From positions 4,092,501-4,156,500 of the forward strand of contig WPIO01000024.1 in NCBI GenBank assembly GCA_009760855.2: a stretch of 64,000 bases of DNA, read 5' to 3'. The first letter of the stretch is position 1. The number at the start of each line of letters is the position of its first letter. The notes beneath the pieces are model-generated. The model saw nothing but the letters and a program-made list of their open reading frames with translations. It did not search any database and was not told the origin of the DNA. The stretch is from Cristatella mucedo (lineage: Eukaryota; Bryozoa; Phylactolaemata; Cristatellidae). The translations under genes were made by a program, and so were the position numbers. This document shows positions 24,544-36,107 of this stretch, in pieces.

Positions 24544-24906
24544 CTTATAGCTTTAAATTCTTCCTGCATTGTCTCAACGAAGCCGGTTCTTTAAAGCATA
24601 TTGTTTATATTGCTAATAATTCAAAATATAGACTTAGGTAATATATTTCCACTTGTAGCTCTAGTTAATTCAGCTTTCGAATTCCTCTAAAAACAAGAGT
24701 TATTTCTGACTGAGATTACCTTAAAGGTTTAGATGATTTATTTGCGTATACAGATATAAACGATGGCACGTTTCTCCGACAGCATTAAATCTAACCTTCT
24801 ATAATTTATAGATATACTCAGTTAAAATTCTATTAATTTTTGTCCGAGATTTACAAAACTAGCAGAGCCTATTGGAAACGGATATTCACTGTTTACTACA
24901 AATAGG

Positions 24907-25035
24907 CCAGGCTGGTTTGAACCAGTGTTTAAGGTGTTTTACTAGACTAAAGTCATGCTGAGGTCGTGGACTCGAGCCCCGAAGCATATGAGAGGTGCCT
25001 GAATATTGACTAAGTTGTATTGGAGTGCAGCACGA
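24907..25035 (+). mobile_element. SINE family 1, copy 1 (tRNA-like head, L2-like tail)
   Basis: An A-box-like segment (TGGTTTGAACCAGTGTTTAAGG) and a B-box-like GAGGTCGTGGACTCGAGCC are followed by a decayed version of the L2 hairpin (GGTGCCTGAATATTGACTAAGTT...). Plus orientation, inside the 1.3 kb array. Diverged from the other three copies. Confidence 0.6.
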
Positions 25036-26823
25036 ATAAATTATATTTTTGAATTCAAATTTTCTGGCTGAAAATGGTGCTGGAGTATAGATTACTGAAT
25101 TTCATAATCTTTGCAATTGCATAGCAATCACCCACAAAACGTGGGAGTAAATATATGCCTTCATCCTAGTCATGAAAAATTCAGTCTCCTGAGCTACATT
25201 GTCCAGTCAGCTCACTAATTAAAGTGATCGCTGTTTAAAAGTCGCCTACGATACCTTTTTCAAATAACGTATATGACTGCACATGTCATCTTAGGATGGA
25301 CTTGAATTTCAATTCGTGTACGGCTTATCATAGGCATTACAGTTCTTATATTCTTAGCTAAAAGCTATTCGGTGGCATGGAAACGGTAATTAGCACACGG
25401 AGTTTATCATTCAGTGGCAGTTGCAGTTCAATAATACTTTGACCCTGACGTCGTTGGAATTGGGCCGGTGTACGCTACAGGCATCGGCTTTCGTAACGAC
25501 TGGTTACTTTTGTCTCTAGGTAAAATGCCCTTGCTAAAGCCGACACAGAAAATTGCCAAGTAAACATTATTGGTGTAAAACGCTTTGTCTTCTTGAGAGT
25601 AACTGTTTGAGTGGCTATGAGCAGCCTGTGAAGCAAAGTTGAAATCAGCACAATAGAGAAATGATCACCCCCACTACTTAAAACCCAGCGACCACCAACG
25701 TCAGCCCAGGTCAGGCCTCGGCATTTAAGTCGTGTTGAGCACGACCAGTTGTCCGACTAGCACCGTCCTAAAGCTTGTCGTGTTTCATTGCGCGACCTGA
25801 TGGGTTACCGGGATTTGCGGCATCGGCCTTTTCTGAAAGACATGCTGTTACTGACTATCACTTTTGCTTGTGCGATTGGAAAGTTGGCTGCTGAAAATTT
25901 GGGTAAGCTTTCACTTGTGACTTGTAGTGGTTACACCTTTCTGCATATTCTCACCATAGCAGAACTGTAGATTTTTACTGTTATTTCTTGCCGGCAGCAT
26001 ACAGTATATGCAAGACAATACACCATTGTTGTTTTAGCTCTAGTTTAAAGCAATTTAGAGTTCATACAAGGAAAGTAGTACTTCGTGACAGGATTTTAAT
26101 TGGGGTTCAGAAGATTAATTTGGGTCGGGGAATATAAATGAATGCAGCCTTTTTTGTAGACCGCTATAATGTTTAGTAATTCAGCAAAGTTTATATGAAA
26201 CAGATAGACTTGCTGTATTTGAAAATCTGTGAATGAATTTTGGCCACAAACTGTGCCGGAGTAGCAGAATAATGAAACGTAACTGTAATAATGATTTTCC
26301 GATGACATCCACAGTGCATTAGTAAAGCGTTACCTACATCAGAGTCTTAAAACATAGGGCCGTCTTTACCTCCTCTTTTAAATAGTACAAGAATTTTACG
26401 ATTATATATAGGCACGGTTACTTGGTACGAAGGAAATGCCATGATTTATGTGAAAAGGTCACAGTGGCACTCACATCACTTAACATATCCGTTAGGATTG
26501 ATCATTCTAGAGTATAATTGTATCATACTATATAGTAAAATCATCCATATCGATCACGTTTAGGTTTTTTATTGTTTTCTTGTAAGCTAAATACTGTTCG
26601 GTAATGTTGAAACGGTAAACGCCACACAGTGCTTACCATTCCGGTGCTCAGTGGAAATTGTAGTACAATTATCATTGTCAGAAGACGCCAGTTGAAATTT
26701 GGCAAGGGCGTGCCAAAGATGACAGCTTTGTTAACGGTTGGTTACTTTTGTCTATAGTGCAATGGCTGCCACTTGTTCAACACTGGATATCGCCAAGTAA
26801 ACACTATTGGTCAAAAACCCATT

Positions 26824-26825
<2 letters not shown>

Positions 26826-26863
<38 letters not shown>

Positions 26864-26880
26864 TCTCTCCCACTCTCTCT
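26826..26880 (+). repeat. (TC)n microsatellite in an array unit
   Basis: TC tract with a few CA and CC interruptions, at the unit's standard position. Confidence 0.95.
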
Positions 26881-28150
26881 TGAGTACCTGCCGTCAGTTC
26901 CATTTTAAGCCTAGTTGAATTGTAACCGGAACAATAGAAAAGCTATCGACGCCGATAAGTAAAACCAGGCAACCACCTGCGTCTACCCAGTTCAAGCTGG
27001 TGGATGTAGTCCTTAAGCACATTCAAAGGATAGTATAGCACGTTCCTTTAGCTTGCTGCATTCCACTGAGCGATTAAGCGGTTGTTTGGTATTTTTCGCA
27101 TCATGATTCTCAAAAAGATGAGCTCATACTGTCGATAAGTTCCGGTAGTATAAATGGTAAAGTTGTTTACCGGCAATTTAAGTAAGCTGTCTCCGACCAC
27201 CTATAGGGCTTTAGCCATTCTTCACCATCTCGTCAAAGCTGGACTTTTCACGCTTATTGATCTCTCACGCTAAGGAATCTGCAGTACATTCATGGTAATT
27301 TATCCAGACCGTTAGCAACACATTACCCGGATTCTGAATTAAAACAAAGAAAGCAGCTAGCTTGAAGGGTTACTTATTTTAAAGTTGAGAAGATTTATTG
27401 GGGTCTAGAGATTGGAATAAAGGCCAGCATTTTTGGAGGCCTCATCAGTTTGTCCTGCAGTAATAAATTCCGAGTTACCTTGGTACCTACTAGCCCGAGG
27501 CGTAGTAGTTCAGCGAATACAATGAGAAACGAATAGACGACCATCCTATCACAAAACTGTGCACATTTTTGGCTCCGCAGTGCAAGAGCAATGACTGCAG
27601 ACTAATCTAACGTCATTTGTTATGTTTAAATGACACGAGGAGCAAATACATACATATTTAGTTAATCCCAATTTTAAAACAAAGTTCCGCATTTGCGTCT
27701 ACCTCTATTGTATCGAAGAATGATGTATTCGTATCGCAGGAGAGTCTTAATACAAATAAAGCCAACAGATGGATGTACAATAGTAGAAAAATATGGTTAC
27801 TTTAACGTATTAAACTATTAACCTTCAACCTATTAGCTTGGCTTTTATCTTGTCTGATTGTAATACATATTAATCAATACAAGGCTCATGGCAAGCGTTT
27901 AATTGTAATCGTACGAGGTAAACAGTTTTCGGTTGCAGAAACAAAGCAAATTTTACTTAGAGTTTACCATTAACTTGTTCAATGGGCTGTAGTGCAAATC
28001 TAGATGCCAACCGACGAGCGTTTGAATTCTGCACAGGCCGCAAACGTCTGCTATGGTAACAGTTGGTTTACTTTAGTCTATATGACGAATGCCCGTCGCA
28101 TGTTTGACGCTGGATATCGCCAAGTCAATATTGTTGGTCTGAACTGCATT

Positions 28151-28151
<1 letters not shown>

Positions 28152-28198
<47 letters not shown>
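28152..28198 (+). repeat. (TC)n microsatellite in an array unit
   Basis: Perfect TC tract at the unit's standard position. Confidence 0.95.
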
Positions 28199-28202
<4 letters not shown>

Positions 28203-30159
28203 CGTATGTTTTTTTCTATTCACAGCGTAAGAAAGTGGCATTGAAACTAGCACAATAGAAAAACGGTCAGCGAGAGTAAATAAAACGCCGTTACCACAAG
28301 CGTCTGTCCTGGTTCAGCAGCGGGATTCAAATCACTTTGAACGCCTGCTGCGGATCAACTAGTACTGTTCGCTAGCTCGCTGTGTTCAACTGCGCGAATC
28401 TACGAGTTTCCTCTGAATGGCATAGTATTAATAACGTTACTGGCGATCGCTTTTTGTAGGGAAATTGGAAAGTAGGCGGGTGGTACGTTTTTGGTATACT
28501 TTCACAAGCCACTTATAGGGTCTAAGCTTTTCTGCATCCTCTCACCGAAGCTGAAGTGTTCAAGCGTATCGGTTTTTAATTAAAAACATAAGGGTGGTAA
28601 TGCATCCCCATTTCTAGTTCTAGTTTAATCAGATGTATAATCAAAATAAAGAAACTAAATAAATCTGACCGGGCTTACCTTTGACGGTTGGATGCTTCTT
28701 TTCGACAGTGATGTATGAGTTATGGCACTCTTTTATGATGGCATCAACAATTAATCCTGAAGTGATAAATTCCTTTCTACATAGGTTAATCTTTCCCCGA
28801 GGTCTTTAAAGCCAGCGAAGCATATTGGAAACCAATTTACACGCTTTTCAAAAAAATTCGGTCGTTTTCTGGCTAAAGACTGCGAAAGAGTAAAAATAAC
28901 TAATTTTCCTAACTTTATAAATAATCTGGCTATGAGTTACAAAATGTGGGACTAAATATCAACCTTAACGCGAGATCTGATACATTGGGACGCCTGTGGT
29001 TTATTGTCTACTCAGTCCGAGAATAAGGCATTAATTCGTCACAGTTGCTTGGAACGATGAAAACGAAGTGATCGATTTGAAAAAGTCACAAATACACAGC
29101 AACTTAGGAATCTGGCAGATCAGATCGTGATACGATTTAATAATCTCATAATCCGCACAGGGCTTATGTTAGACATTTTTAATATAATGTTGCTAGTTAA
29201 AAGCTCTTCGGTCGCATAAGAACGGTTAATAGTTTTCGGAGTTTACCATTCAATTTCCCACCCATTCCATTTACATTTACATTGTCCAGTAGCAACTGTA
29301 GAAAAATTGAAATTGCAGGCTGACGCCGTTGGAATTTGGCCAGCATATGTTACAGGCGTCGGCTAAGGTAACGGTTGATTAATTTTGTCTCAAAGTCAAA
29401 TACCCGTCCCAATGTCTACACAGTATAGCAAAGAAGACGTTTTGGGCATGAAACACTTTTTTCTCACGTGAGTATGTGTTTGTTGTGGCTATGTGGAGCC
29501 TGTGAAGTAAAGTTGAAACCAGCACAGTAGAAAATAGTCACTGCCACTAAATAAAAAAGGCGACCGCCAACGCTAGCCCAGGTTCGGCTTTGGGTTTCAA
29601 CTCGTATTGAACACCTGCCATCGACCGACGAAAAATGTCCTCAAGCTTGCCGTGTTTCCCTGGGCGACGTTATGGGTTACCGGGAGTCTTTGCATCGGCC
29701 TCCTGTGAAAGACACGCTGTTACTAATTGACAATCAATTTCGCTTGTGCAGTTTTCAAGCTGGCTGCTGAAATATTTCGTTAGCTTTCACAAGTGACTTA
29801 TAGCGGCTTAATCATTCTGCAGAATATTGTCAAAGCAGGAATTTTTATGTTTACCGTTTTTTCTTGCCAGTGGCAGAAATATATCGAGAGACAACAAATC
29901 TCCATTGTGGTAGCTCTAGTTTACTGAGCCCCCATGCTCATTTAAAGAAAAAGAACTATATGACAGGATTCGCCTTGAGGATCAGAAGATTTACCGGGGT
30001 CGAGAAATATGAGCGAACTGACGCTTTTTCAAAGGCCCTATCGATTAGGCCTAAAGTGATTGGCTTCTTGTTACATAAGCAACTTTTAGCACGATTTTAA
30101 ATCATCTCGTAATTGACAAAAATTTATTGAAATAGCTAATAAGATTTATTAAAAAATCA

Positions 30160-30777
30160 ATACTCAATTTAAAGCATCTTAATGTGCATAGGCAATGGTT
30201 GCAGGATTTGTAACCTTAGGAATGATTTTGCAACGACATGCGAAGTGTGGCGGTAAGTAATTCCCTACCTTCCAGTATTGCAACATAAAATAAACTTGCT
30301 TTTTCGTGTATTTCAGCATAAAAACAGTGCGACTACATAGGCACAGTTTGTTAGCACGAAGAAAATGCCGCGATTACTTTGAAAATGTAACGGCTACGCT
30401 TCGAATAATGTTCTTGTGTATATGAATATATGGTTATAATAAAACAGTGAGGGCAGATCATCCTAAGATAAAATTAGCTGATACTTAATATAGAGCTTGT
30501 GTTAGGCTTTAAATAATTATCATTTAAGCGTAAAAAGTTTTGGGTCGCATAGAAATGGAAAACGCTACCTGGAGTCTACAATTTCGTTACTCAGTGGCAG
30601 TTTTAGTACAAGTGCTATTGCCAGCGGAGGCCAATTAAAATTTTGCCACTGTGGACCAGAGATATTGGTTTGAAATGGTTTGCTACTTACGTCTATAGGT
30701 CAAAATCATTGACTTGTTTGACGAAAGATACTGCCAAGTAAACATTATTCGTCTATACTGCTTTATTGTTTCCCCCC

Positions 30778-30830
<53 letters not shown>

Positions 30831-30936
30831 TATATATATATATATATAGAGATATAGAGATATATATATATATATCTATATATATATATCTCTCTATATA
30901 TATATATCTCTATATCTCTATATATATATATATCTC

Positions 30937-30979
<43 letters not shown>

Positions 30980-31597
30980 GGGGGGAAACAATAAAGCAGT
31001 ATAGACGAATAATGTTTACTTGGCAGTATCTTTAGTCAAACAAGTCAATGATTTTGACCTATAGACGTAAGTAGCAAACCATTTCAAACCAATATCTCTG
31101 GTCCACAGTGGCAAAATTTTAATTGGCCTCCGCTGGCAATAGCACTTGTACTAAAACTGCCACTGAGTAACGAAATTGTAGACTCCAGGTAGCGTTTTCC
31201 ATTTCTATGCAACCCAAAACTTTTTACGCTTAAATGATAATAATTTAAAGCCTAACACAAGCTCTATATTAAGTATCAGCTAATTTTATCTTAGGATGAT
31301 CTGCCCTCACTGTTTTATTATAACCATATATTCATATACACAAGAACATTATTCGAAGCGTAGCCGTTACATTTTCAAAGTAATCGCGGCATTTTCTTCG
31401 TGCTAACAAACTGTGCCTATGTAGTCGCACTGTTTTTATGCTGAAATACACGAAAAAGCAAGTTTATTTTATTTTGCAATACTGGAAGGTAGGGAATTAC
31501 TTACCGCCACACTTCGCATGTCGTTGCAAAATTATTCCTAAGGTTACAAATCCTGCAACCATTGCCTATGCACATTAAGATGCTTTAAATTGAGTAT
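30160..31597. repeat. Near-perfect palindrome, two 719-bp arms
   Basis: The sequence from 30160 to about 30878 recurs as its reverse complement up to 31597. Positions pair as x + y = 61757: the outer ends fit, and a run of seven C at 30772-30778 pairs with seven G at 30979-30985. No indel is seen along the compared parts and only rare substitutions (for example one in the GACGAAAG/GACTAAAG word near 30720 and 31035). The centre is a TA/TC/GA microsatellite. The left arm is a normal part of an array unit. The right arm is the extra copy, since the unit resumes after 31597. Confidence 0.93.
30779..30980. repeat. (TC)n(TA)n(GA)n centre of the palindrome
   Basis: Compound microsatellite with short TCTC and GAGA islands inside TA runs. 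It gives an artefactual Ile/Tyr-rich minus-strand frame. Confidence 0.95.
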
Positions 31598-31630
31598 ATG
31601 TATATATATATATATATCTCTCCCTAGTAT
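31598..31630 (+). repeat. (TA)n plus TCTC tract at the outer edge of the palindrome
   Basis: Short TA run followed by TCTCTCC. It corresponds to the unit's normal TC position, so array sequence resumes here. Confidence 0.85.
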
Positions 31631-32533
31631 CTGCGATTGGTTCTATTTTAAGCTTAAGAAGTGACACTGAAACCGCAAAACATAGAAAAGGGTCAGGGGC
31701 AATGCATAAAACCAGATTATTTCCGCCATCGGCCTATGTGCAGCTGCGGAATTCAAGTCACAATAAACACCTTCCACGAACCAACAATCACGGTCCTCTA
31801 CATTGCTGCGATTTATAGAGTGGCCCTATGATTTCCCAAGATTTCTTACCTCGTGCTTCCCTGTAACGTATTCTGTTATTGACGATACATTTTGGTTCTG
31901 TGATTGTAACGTTGGCGGCTGGGAATGTTGATAGGCTCTCCATTTATAGGGTTTAAACCGTTCTGCAATATCTCGCCGAAGCAGGAGTTTCACTCTCGTT
32001 GCTATCTGTCGCTTGAAGTTTTAAATACATGTGAGATAGTGCATCCCTAATGCTAGTTCCGATTCCCTGAGCTTTCGAAATTGAAATAAAGAAAACAGTT
32101 AAATCTGACAGGGTTTACCTCTGAGGTTCAGCCGCTTCATTTTGGTCAAGAGATACGAATGAAGGCACTCTTCGTTGAACGCCACAAGATTAATTTCGAA
32201 GCGATATTTTCTGTTTCACCCAGGTTTTTATCTTCACCTGAGGCTTTGTTAAGTAAGCGAAGCCTACTGAAAACGGATATTCGTGCTTTATTTAAATACC
32301 TCTGCACGTTTAGTGGCCACAGACATAGGCGCAGTAACGATTACTAATTTATCTATCTTTATGAATGATTTTGAAAGGAAATGCGGAGTGACAGAGTCAA
32401 TATTTAATTTTCACCCAGTCTTGCAATCTAGGAAAGCCATCGCTTCTGCCTCTATTTAGTCCAAGAATAATGCGTTGACACAGGCGCTGTCGCGTGGTGC
32501 AATGGAAACGGACTGACTGATTTGAGAGAACTT

Positions 32534-32535
<2 letters not shown>

Positions 32536-32610
<75 letters not shown>
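32536..32610. repeat. (TA)n microsatellite
   Basis: About 75 bases of pure TA within an array unit. The Ile/Tyr-rich frames on the minus strand come from it. Confidence 0.97.
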
Positions 32611-32611
<1 letters not shown>

Positions 32612-33318
32612 CATATAATAGCAATGATACGCACTTCAATTGGCGTATTTGTGGCCAAAATATTCAGTAATGGGAATATATCGTAATCTTTAAAGGCTCC
32701 AGTTTTGCATTTCATTCCTAGATTACACGCTGAACACTTGGTTGCATATAGGCGATAAATAGTGCTCGGAGTTTACTATTTAGTTGCCCAATAGTAAATG
32801 CATTGAAAATATAAACGCGAGCAAAGGATCATTGGAATAAAGCAAGGGTATGAGCGTCAACTTTGGTAACGGTGGGCTGCTGTCGTCTAGAAGTCAAACG
32901 GCAATCGCTTAGTCAGGACAGGATATCACTATGTAAACAATATTGGTTTCTAAGGCTTCGTTCTCTAGAGGCGACCGGTTACTGATGCTATCTAGCTTAT
33001 CTAGCTATAACGTTTAAGACGTGTCATTGAAGCTAACACGACGGAAAACACCGCCACTATATACAACCAGCTAACCACTAATGAAAGCCCTGTTCCAACG
33101 GCCGCATCTAAGCCGTGTTGAACTACTGCCAGGGACCGAACATCGGAAAACTCTAGCTCGGCATGTATCATTGACGACTGCATGCTGTCCCAGGATTTCC
33201 CATATCTCGGTCCTCTAAAAGACACGCTCTTATTGACGATTTCTTTAGGTTGGGGAGTCGAAGAGTTGGCACCTACGAGTTTTAAGGAGCTGTCGCCGTA
33301 GATTTATACGGTTTAGGC

Positions 33319-33707
33319 CAGAGGTCAGCAAACTCCGACCTTTTAGGCCAGATCCGGCTTAGCTATTGCTCCAGTCTGGCCTAGTTGCCTTATAGTAATT
33401 TCTTGATGGATCCGGCCTAATTGAGTTGTCGCGGCTTCGTTCCCGTTAATTACTGCTGTTGCAGCTCAAGTTGTGGCCGGCGTTTATTTTTAGAACTTGA
33501 AACAAATGCGCTTGACCACTGAGGGATGATATATGTCTACCTCTATAATTGCTGTGAACGACTGTGCGTCTTTTGTGGCTGTTTATCAGTTGGTCTCACC
33601 ACGCCCGCTCCACTGGCTTCGCGGAGTGGGCGCGGTTCCTTCTGGCCTCGTGTGCCTTTTTGATTTCCGGAAATTACCTAGTAGCTCGAACAGTTAGCCG
33701 ACCCCTG
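33319..33707. mobile_element. hAT-type nonautonomous element (MITE)
   Basis: The left end CAGAGGTCAGCAAACT and the complement of the right end CAGGGGTCGGCTAACT match at 13 of 16 positions. They resemble hAT terminal inverted repeats of the CAGGGGTCGGCAAACT kind. It is about 389 bases long with no coding capacity. The flanks GTTTAGGC (33311) and GTTTAAGG (33708) fit an 8-bp target duplication with two or three differences. It lies in the last array unit, whose sequence continues on both sides (TACGGTTTAGG / GGGCCTTACTGCATCGTCT). An internal GC-rich inverted repeat is at about 33601-33640. Confidence 0.75.
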
Positions 33708-34324
33708 GTTTAAGGGCCTTACTGCATCGTCTTACCGAACCTGGACTGTTTGTGCTTACAATAAGCCTTCGCAAGTAAATTAAAATATATGCCAGATGAT
33801 AATGATCACAGTTTAGTCAGCTGTCGAATTCAAATAAAGAAATTGGTCATTCCTACAGGGCATACTTTTGAGGTTGCGACGAATTAACCGGGTTGGGATG
33901 TTTGAATGAATGCATGCTCCGTTGAAACAGCAAAAATTGATCCAGACGTTATCGGTTCCGTTACATGTCGCTAAGCCTGAGCCAAGTGTTTATTTGGTCT
34001 AGCTAAGTTATTACTTTGGGAATTGACATGCGTTTTCATTTTGAAATCCATTACAATTTCTAGCCTAAAAGTCTGTCGGAGTGATGATTAATTTAATTAC
34101 TAACCAAAGTAATAATTTTGAAATGACATGAATAGCAAGAGAATACATATTGACCTTCCCCTCGTTAATCTACCGAAGTAGCACTTCTGCTTTCGTCTCA
34201 ATTAAGTTTAACAATAATGCGGTCAACTGGGCTTTAGTGCGTGGTAGGAATAAAATTGATAGATTTTTTTACAAGCCATGATAACTCGTTCAAGTGAAAT
34301 ATTGGTTCGGTCAGAAAATCTTAT

Positions 34325-34425
34325 CATGATAAATACAGTACCAATGTTATCATTTTTGTTTGTTTATCAAGCACGATATTACTCACCATTCAATTGCATT
34401 TTCCTTTGCAGCAAATGTAAAGCGC

Positions 34426-34463
<38 letters not shown>

Positions 34464-34515
34464 AGATCCCCGAAGGCGCTTTATCAAGTGCATTATAATT
34501 TTTATCCATTAATTT
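34325..34515 (+). mobile_element. L2 3' UTR fragment with an expanded (GA)n in its hairpin
   Basis: Matches the last 180 bases of the L2 3' UTR (TTTGTTTATCAAGCACGAT, then GCAGCAAATGTAAAGCGCC, then GGCGCTTTATCAAGTGCATTAT). Between the two hairpin stems lies a GA run at 34428-34460 instead of the usual AGAGAG word. Confidence 0.85.
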
Positions 34516-34805
34516 ACGATCAGTTTTTGAGAGTGCAAGTTTAAAGTTGGCGGCTATGGATAGTTATAAGCTCCCACTGGTGACCTTTAGGGTTTCAACC
34601 TTTCTGCATCGTATTGTGGAAGCTGAAATTCTCAAACTCTTAGTTAACTCTAGAGAGCATTCTGAAACATATGGGAAGCTCAGCCTCCCATATTTTCGAT
34701 CTAGTTTGTATAACTTTTTTAATTTAATCAAGGAAGCAGTTAACAATTAAAAGAAATATTGGTTATTAGGACTACATTTAAGCTAGTAGGATTGGATGAA
34801 TAAAC

Positions 34806-34965
34806 AAATAAACAAATAATTCATTTGTATAGCGCCCCAAGAGAACTTAATCTCTATTCAGGTGCTTCACATATGCCTCAGGGCTAGAGCCCACGACCTC
34901 AGCCATGCCTTGGTCGGGGCGAGCACCTTAACCACTGGACCAAACTAGCTCGGATGGTAGGGTAA
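34806..34965 (-). mobile_element. SINE family 1, copy 2
   Basis: On the minus strand: GCTAGTTTGGTCCAGTGG (A-box region with GTTAAGGTGC following), then GGTCGTGGGCTCTAGCCC (B box), a short body, and the L2-like 3' hairpin GAAGCACCTGAATAGAGATT...CTTGGGGCGCT. It ends in an AAATAAAC-type tail (34800-34825 on the plus strand). The best-preserved copy of the family here. Confidence 0.75.
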
Positions 34966-35544
34966 TATAATGTATCTCCGTCTTATCTCCAAAAAGCCAT
35001 AATTACTATGTGGGTCATAAGCAGGAGAGTGTTGTATAGCTCACTGGCAGCCTAAACGGCTCTCGGTACCAATTCGGCGGCTAACTGATTTCATCTCACG
35101 CAAAAAAAGAAATTGGGAATCATAGTGGAGGCAGAAGAGCAGTTGAGGTAGTGAGTAGAGTGGACGTATCAGTTCACGATCGCTGAAAAGGATGAGCCAT
35201 AGTGGGCAGTAGGAGAGTAGCTGCCGTGGTATAAGAATTGTGGAGGCGAGTGCAGCAATCTAGGACCTACAGAGTTAAAGCTTCAGTCGCCAACGGTCTT
35301 CAAGCGAAATAAAGGAACAGCTAATTTCTTGTCTATACAGGACGTAAGGGCACGAATTGGTTAGAACTGGTGCAGCAGTTTAGCTTGGTATGAAGGAGTC
35401 AAGCTGAACCGTCGCACCAGTTTCAGCTGATTACATAAGAGTGAGGTTAACCATGCCAGTTGCAAGACGAGTCGATTCGGTTAACCATGCAAATATTTCG
35501 AGCGAATAAATTTGATGTACAAACAGCCCCAGGATTTTCTCACT
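34966..35544. other. Intergenic, nothing recognised
   Basis: No convincing coding or repeat signal. Confidence 0.4.
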
Positions 35545-35690
35545 GATGGAAAAGTGCTCGCTCTATAAGACCCGGGTTACGGATTCGAGTCCTTCAGTGG
35601 TCTCCCACTTTAAGCGGTAGGGATAGCTGTAACGGCTCTTCCGTTTCTCTGTAAATGAGGAAGTTGAATGGGCTTAATATTTTATATTGA
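35545..35690 (+). mobile_element. SINE family 2, copy 1 (diverged)
   Basis: A tRNA-like head (AAAAGTGCTCGCTCTATAAGA, then GGGTTACGGATTCGAGTCC as B box) is followed by a body word GATAGCTGTAACGGCTCTT. The copy at 54722-54900 has the same word with one or two changes. Confidence 0.5.
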
Positions 35691-36107
35691 GCTCCCATCC
35701 TACTCAATCGAGGAGGCTCAGGGAACCTGAAGATTTCTATCCCACCCATTCAAAATGACATCATAAGTGCAAGGTCGTGCAGTGTGTATGCATCTCGATG
35801 ACGAGTGAAGCCATATTTATGGATCTATTGCGGCAATGTAGACAGTAAATGCTAAAAAGAATCTGTCAAACCGGTTCGCCCATGTCAAAACCAGGGTGCA
35901 AATCAAGCGACTCCTAGACCTGGAGCACGTTCCGATATTCATCCCAATACTTTATGCACTGCTATCTATGGCATTCCTAAGACTCACCATTGTGTAATTA
36001 CAAGATCTCAATGGTAGGATTGTGCTGCTCTGCCAATCTGAGTGATGTAATGAACTGCCTGTAAGCCTTTATCAAGCAGCTTAAAAAACTTTGCTTACTG
36101 CTAATAA

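Larger units (their letters stand above)
19990..34770 (+). repeat. Tandem array of a diverged noncoding unit of about 1.3 kb
   Basis: The same ordered landmarks recur: AAAGTGTGGGAGTAAA, then GGTTGGTTACTTTTGTCTATA, then GCCAAGTAAACATTATTGGT, a TC tract at a fixed place, GAAACCAGCACAATAGAAAA, GAAAGACACGCTGTTACTGA, and CACTTATAGGGTTTAA before CTTTCTGCAT. The GCCAAG landmark lies at about 20485, 25555, 26792, 28119, 29427 (decayed), 30733 and 32925, giving spacings of 1237, 1327, 1308 and 1306 for the uninterrupted units. The larger gaps are explained by an L2 insertion (20958-24543) and an inverted duplication (30879-31597). A last partial unit is at 33.0-34.77 kb. Units differ by many substitutions, so the array is old. 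No shared open frame was found, so it is likely noncoding. Confidence 0.75.
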
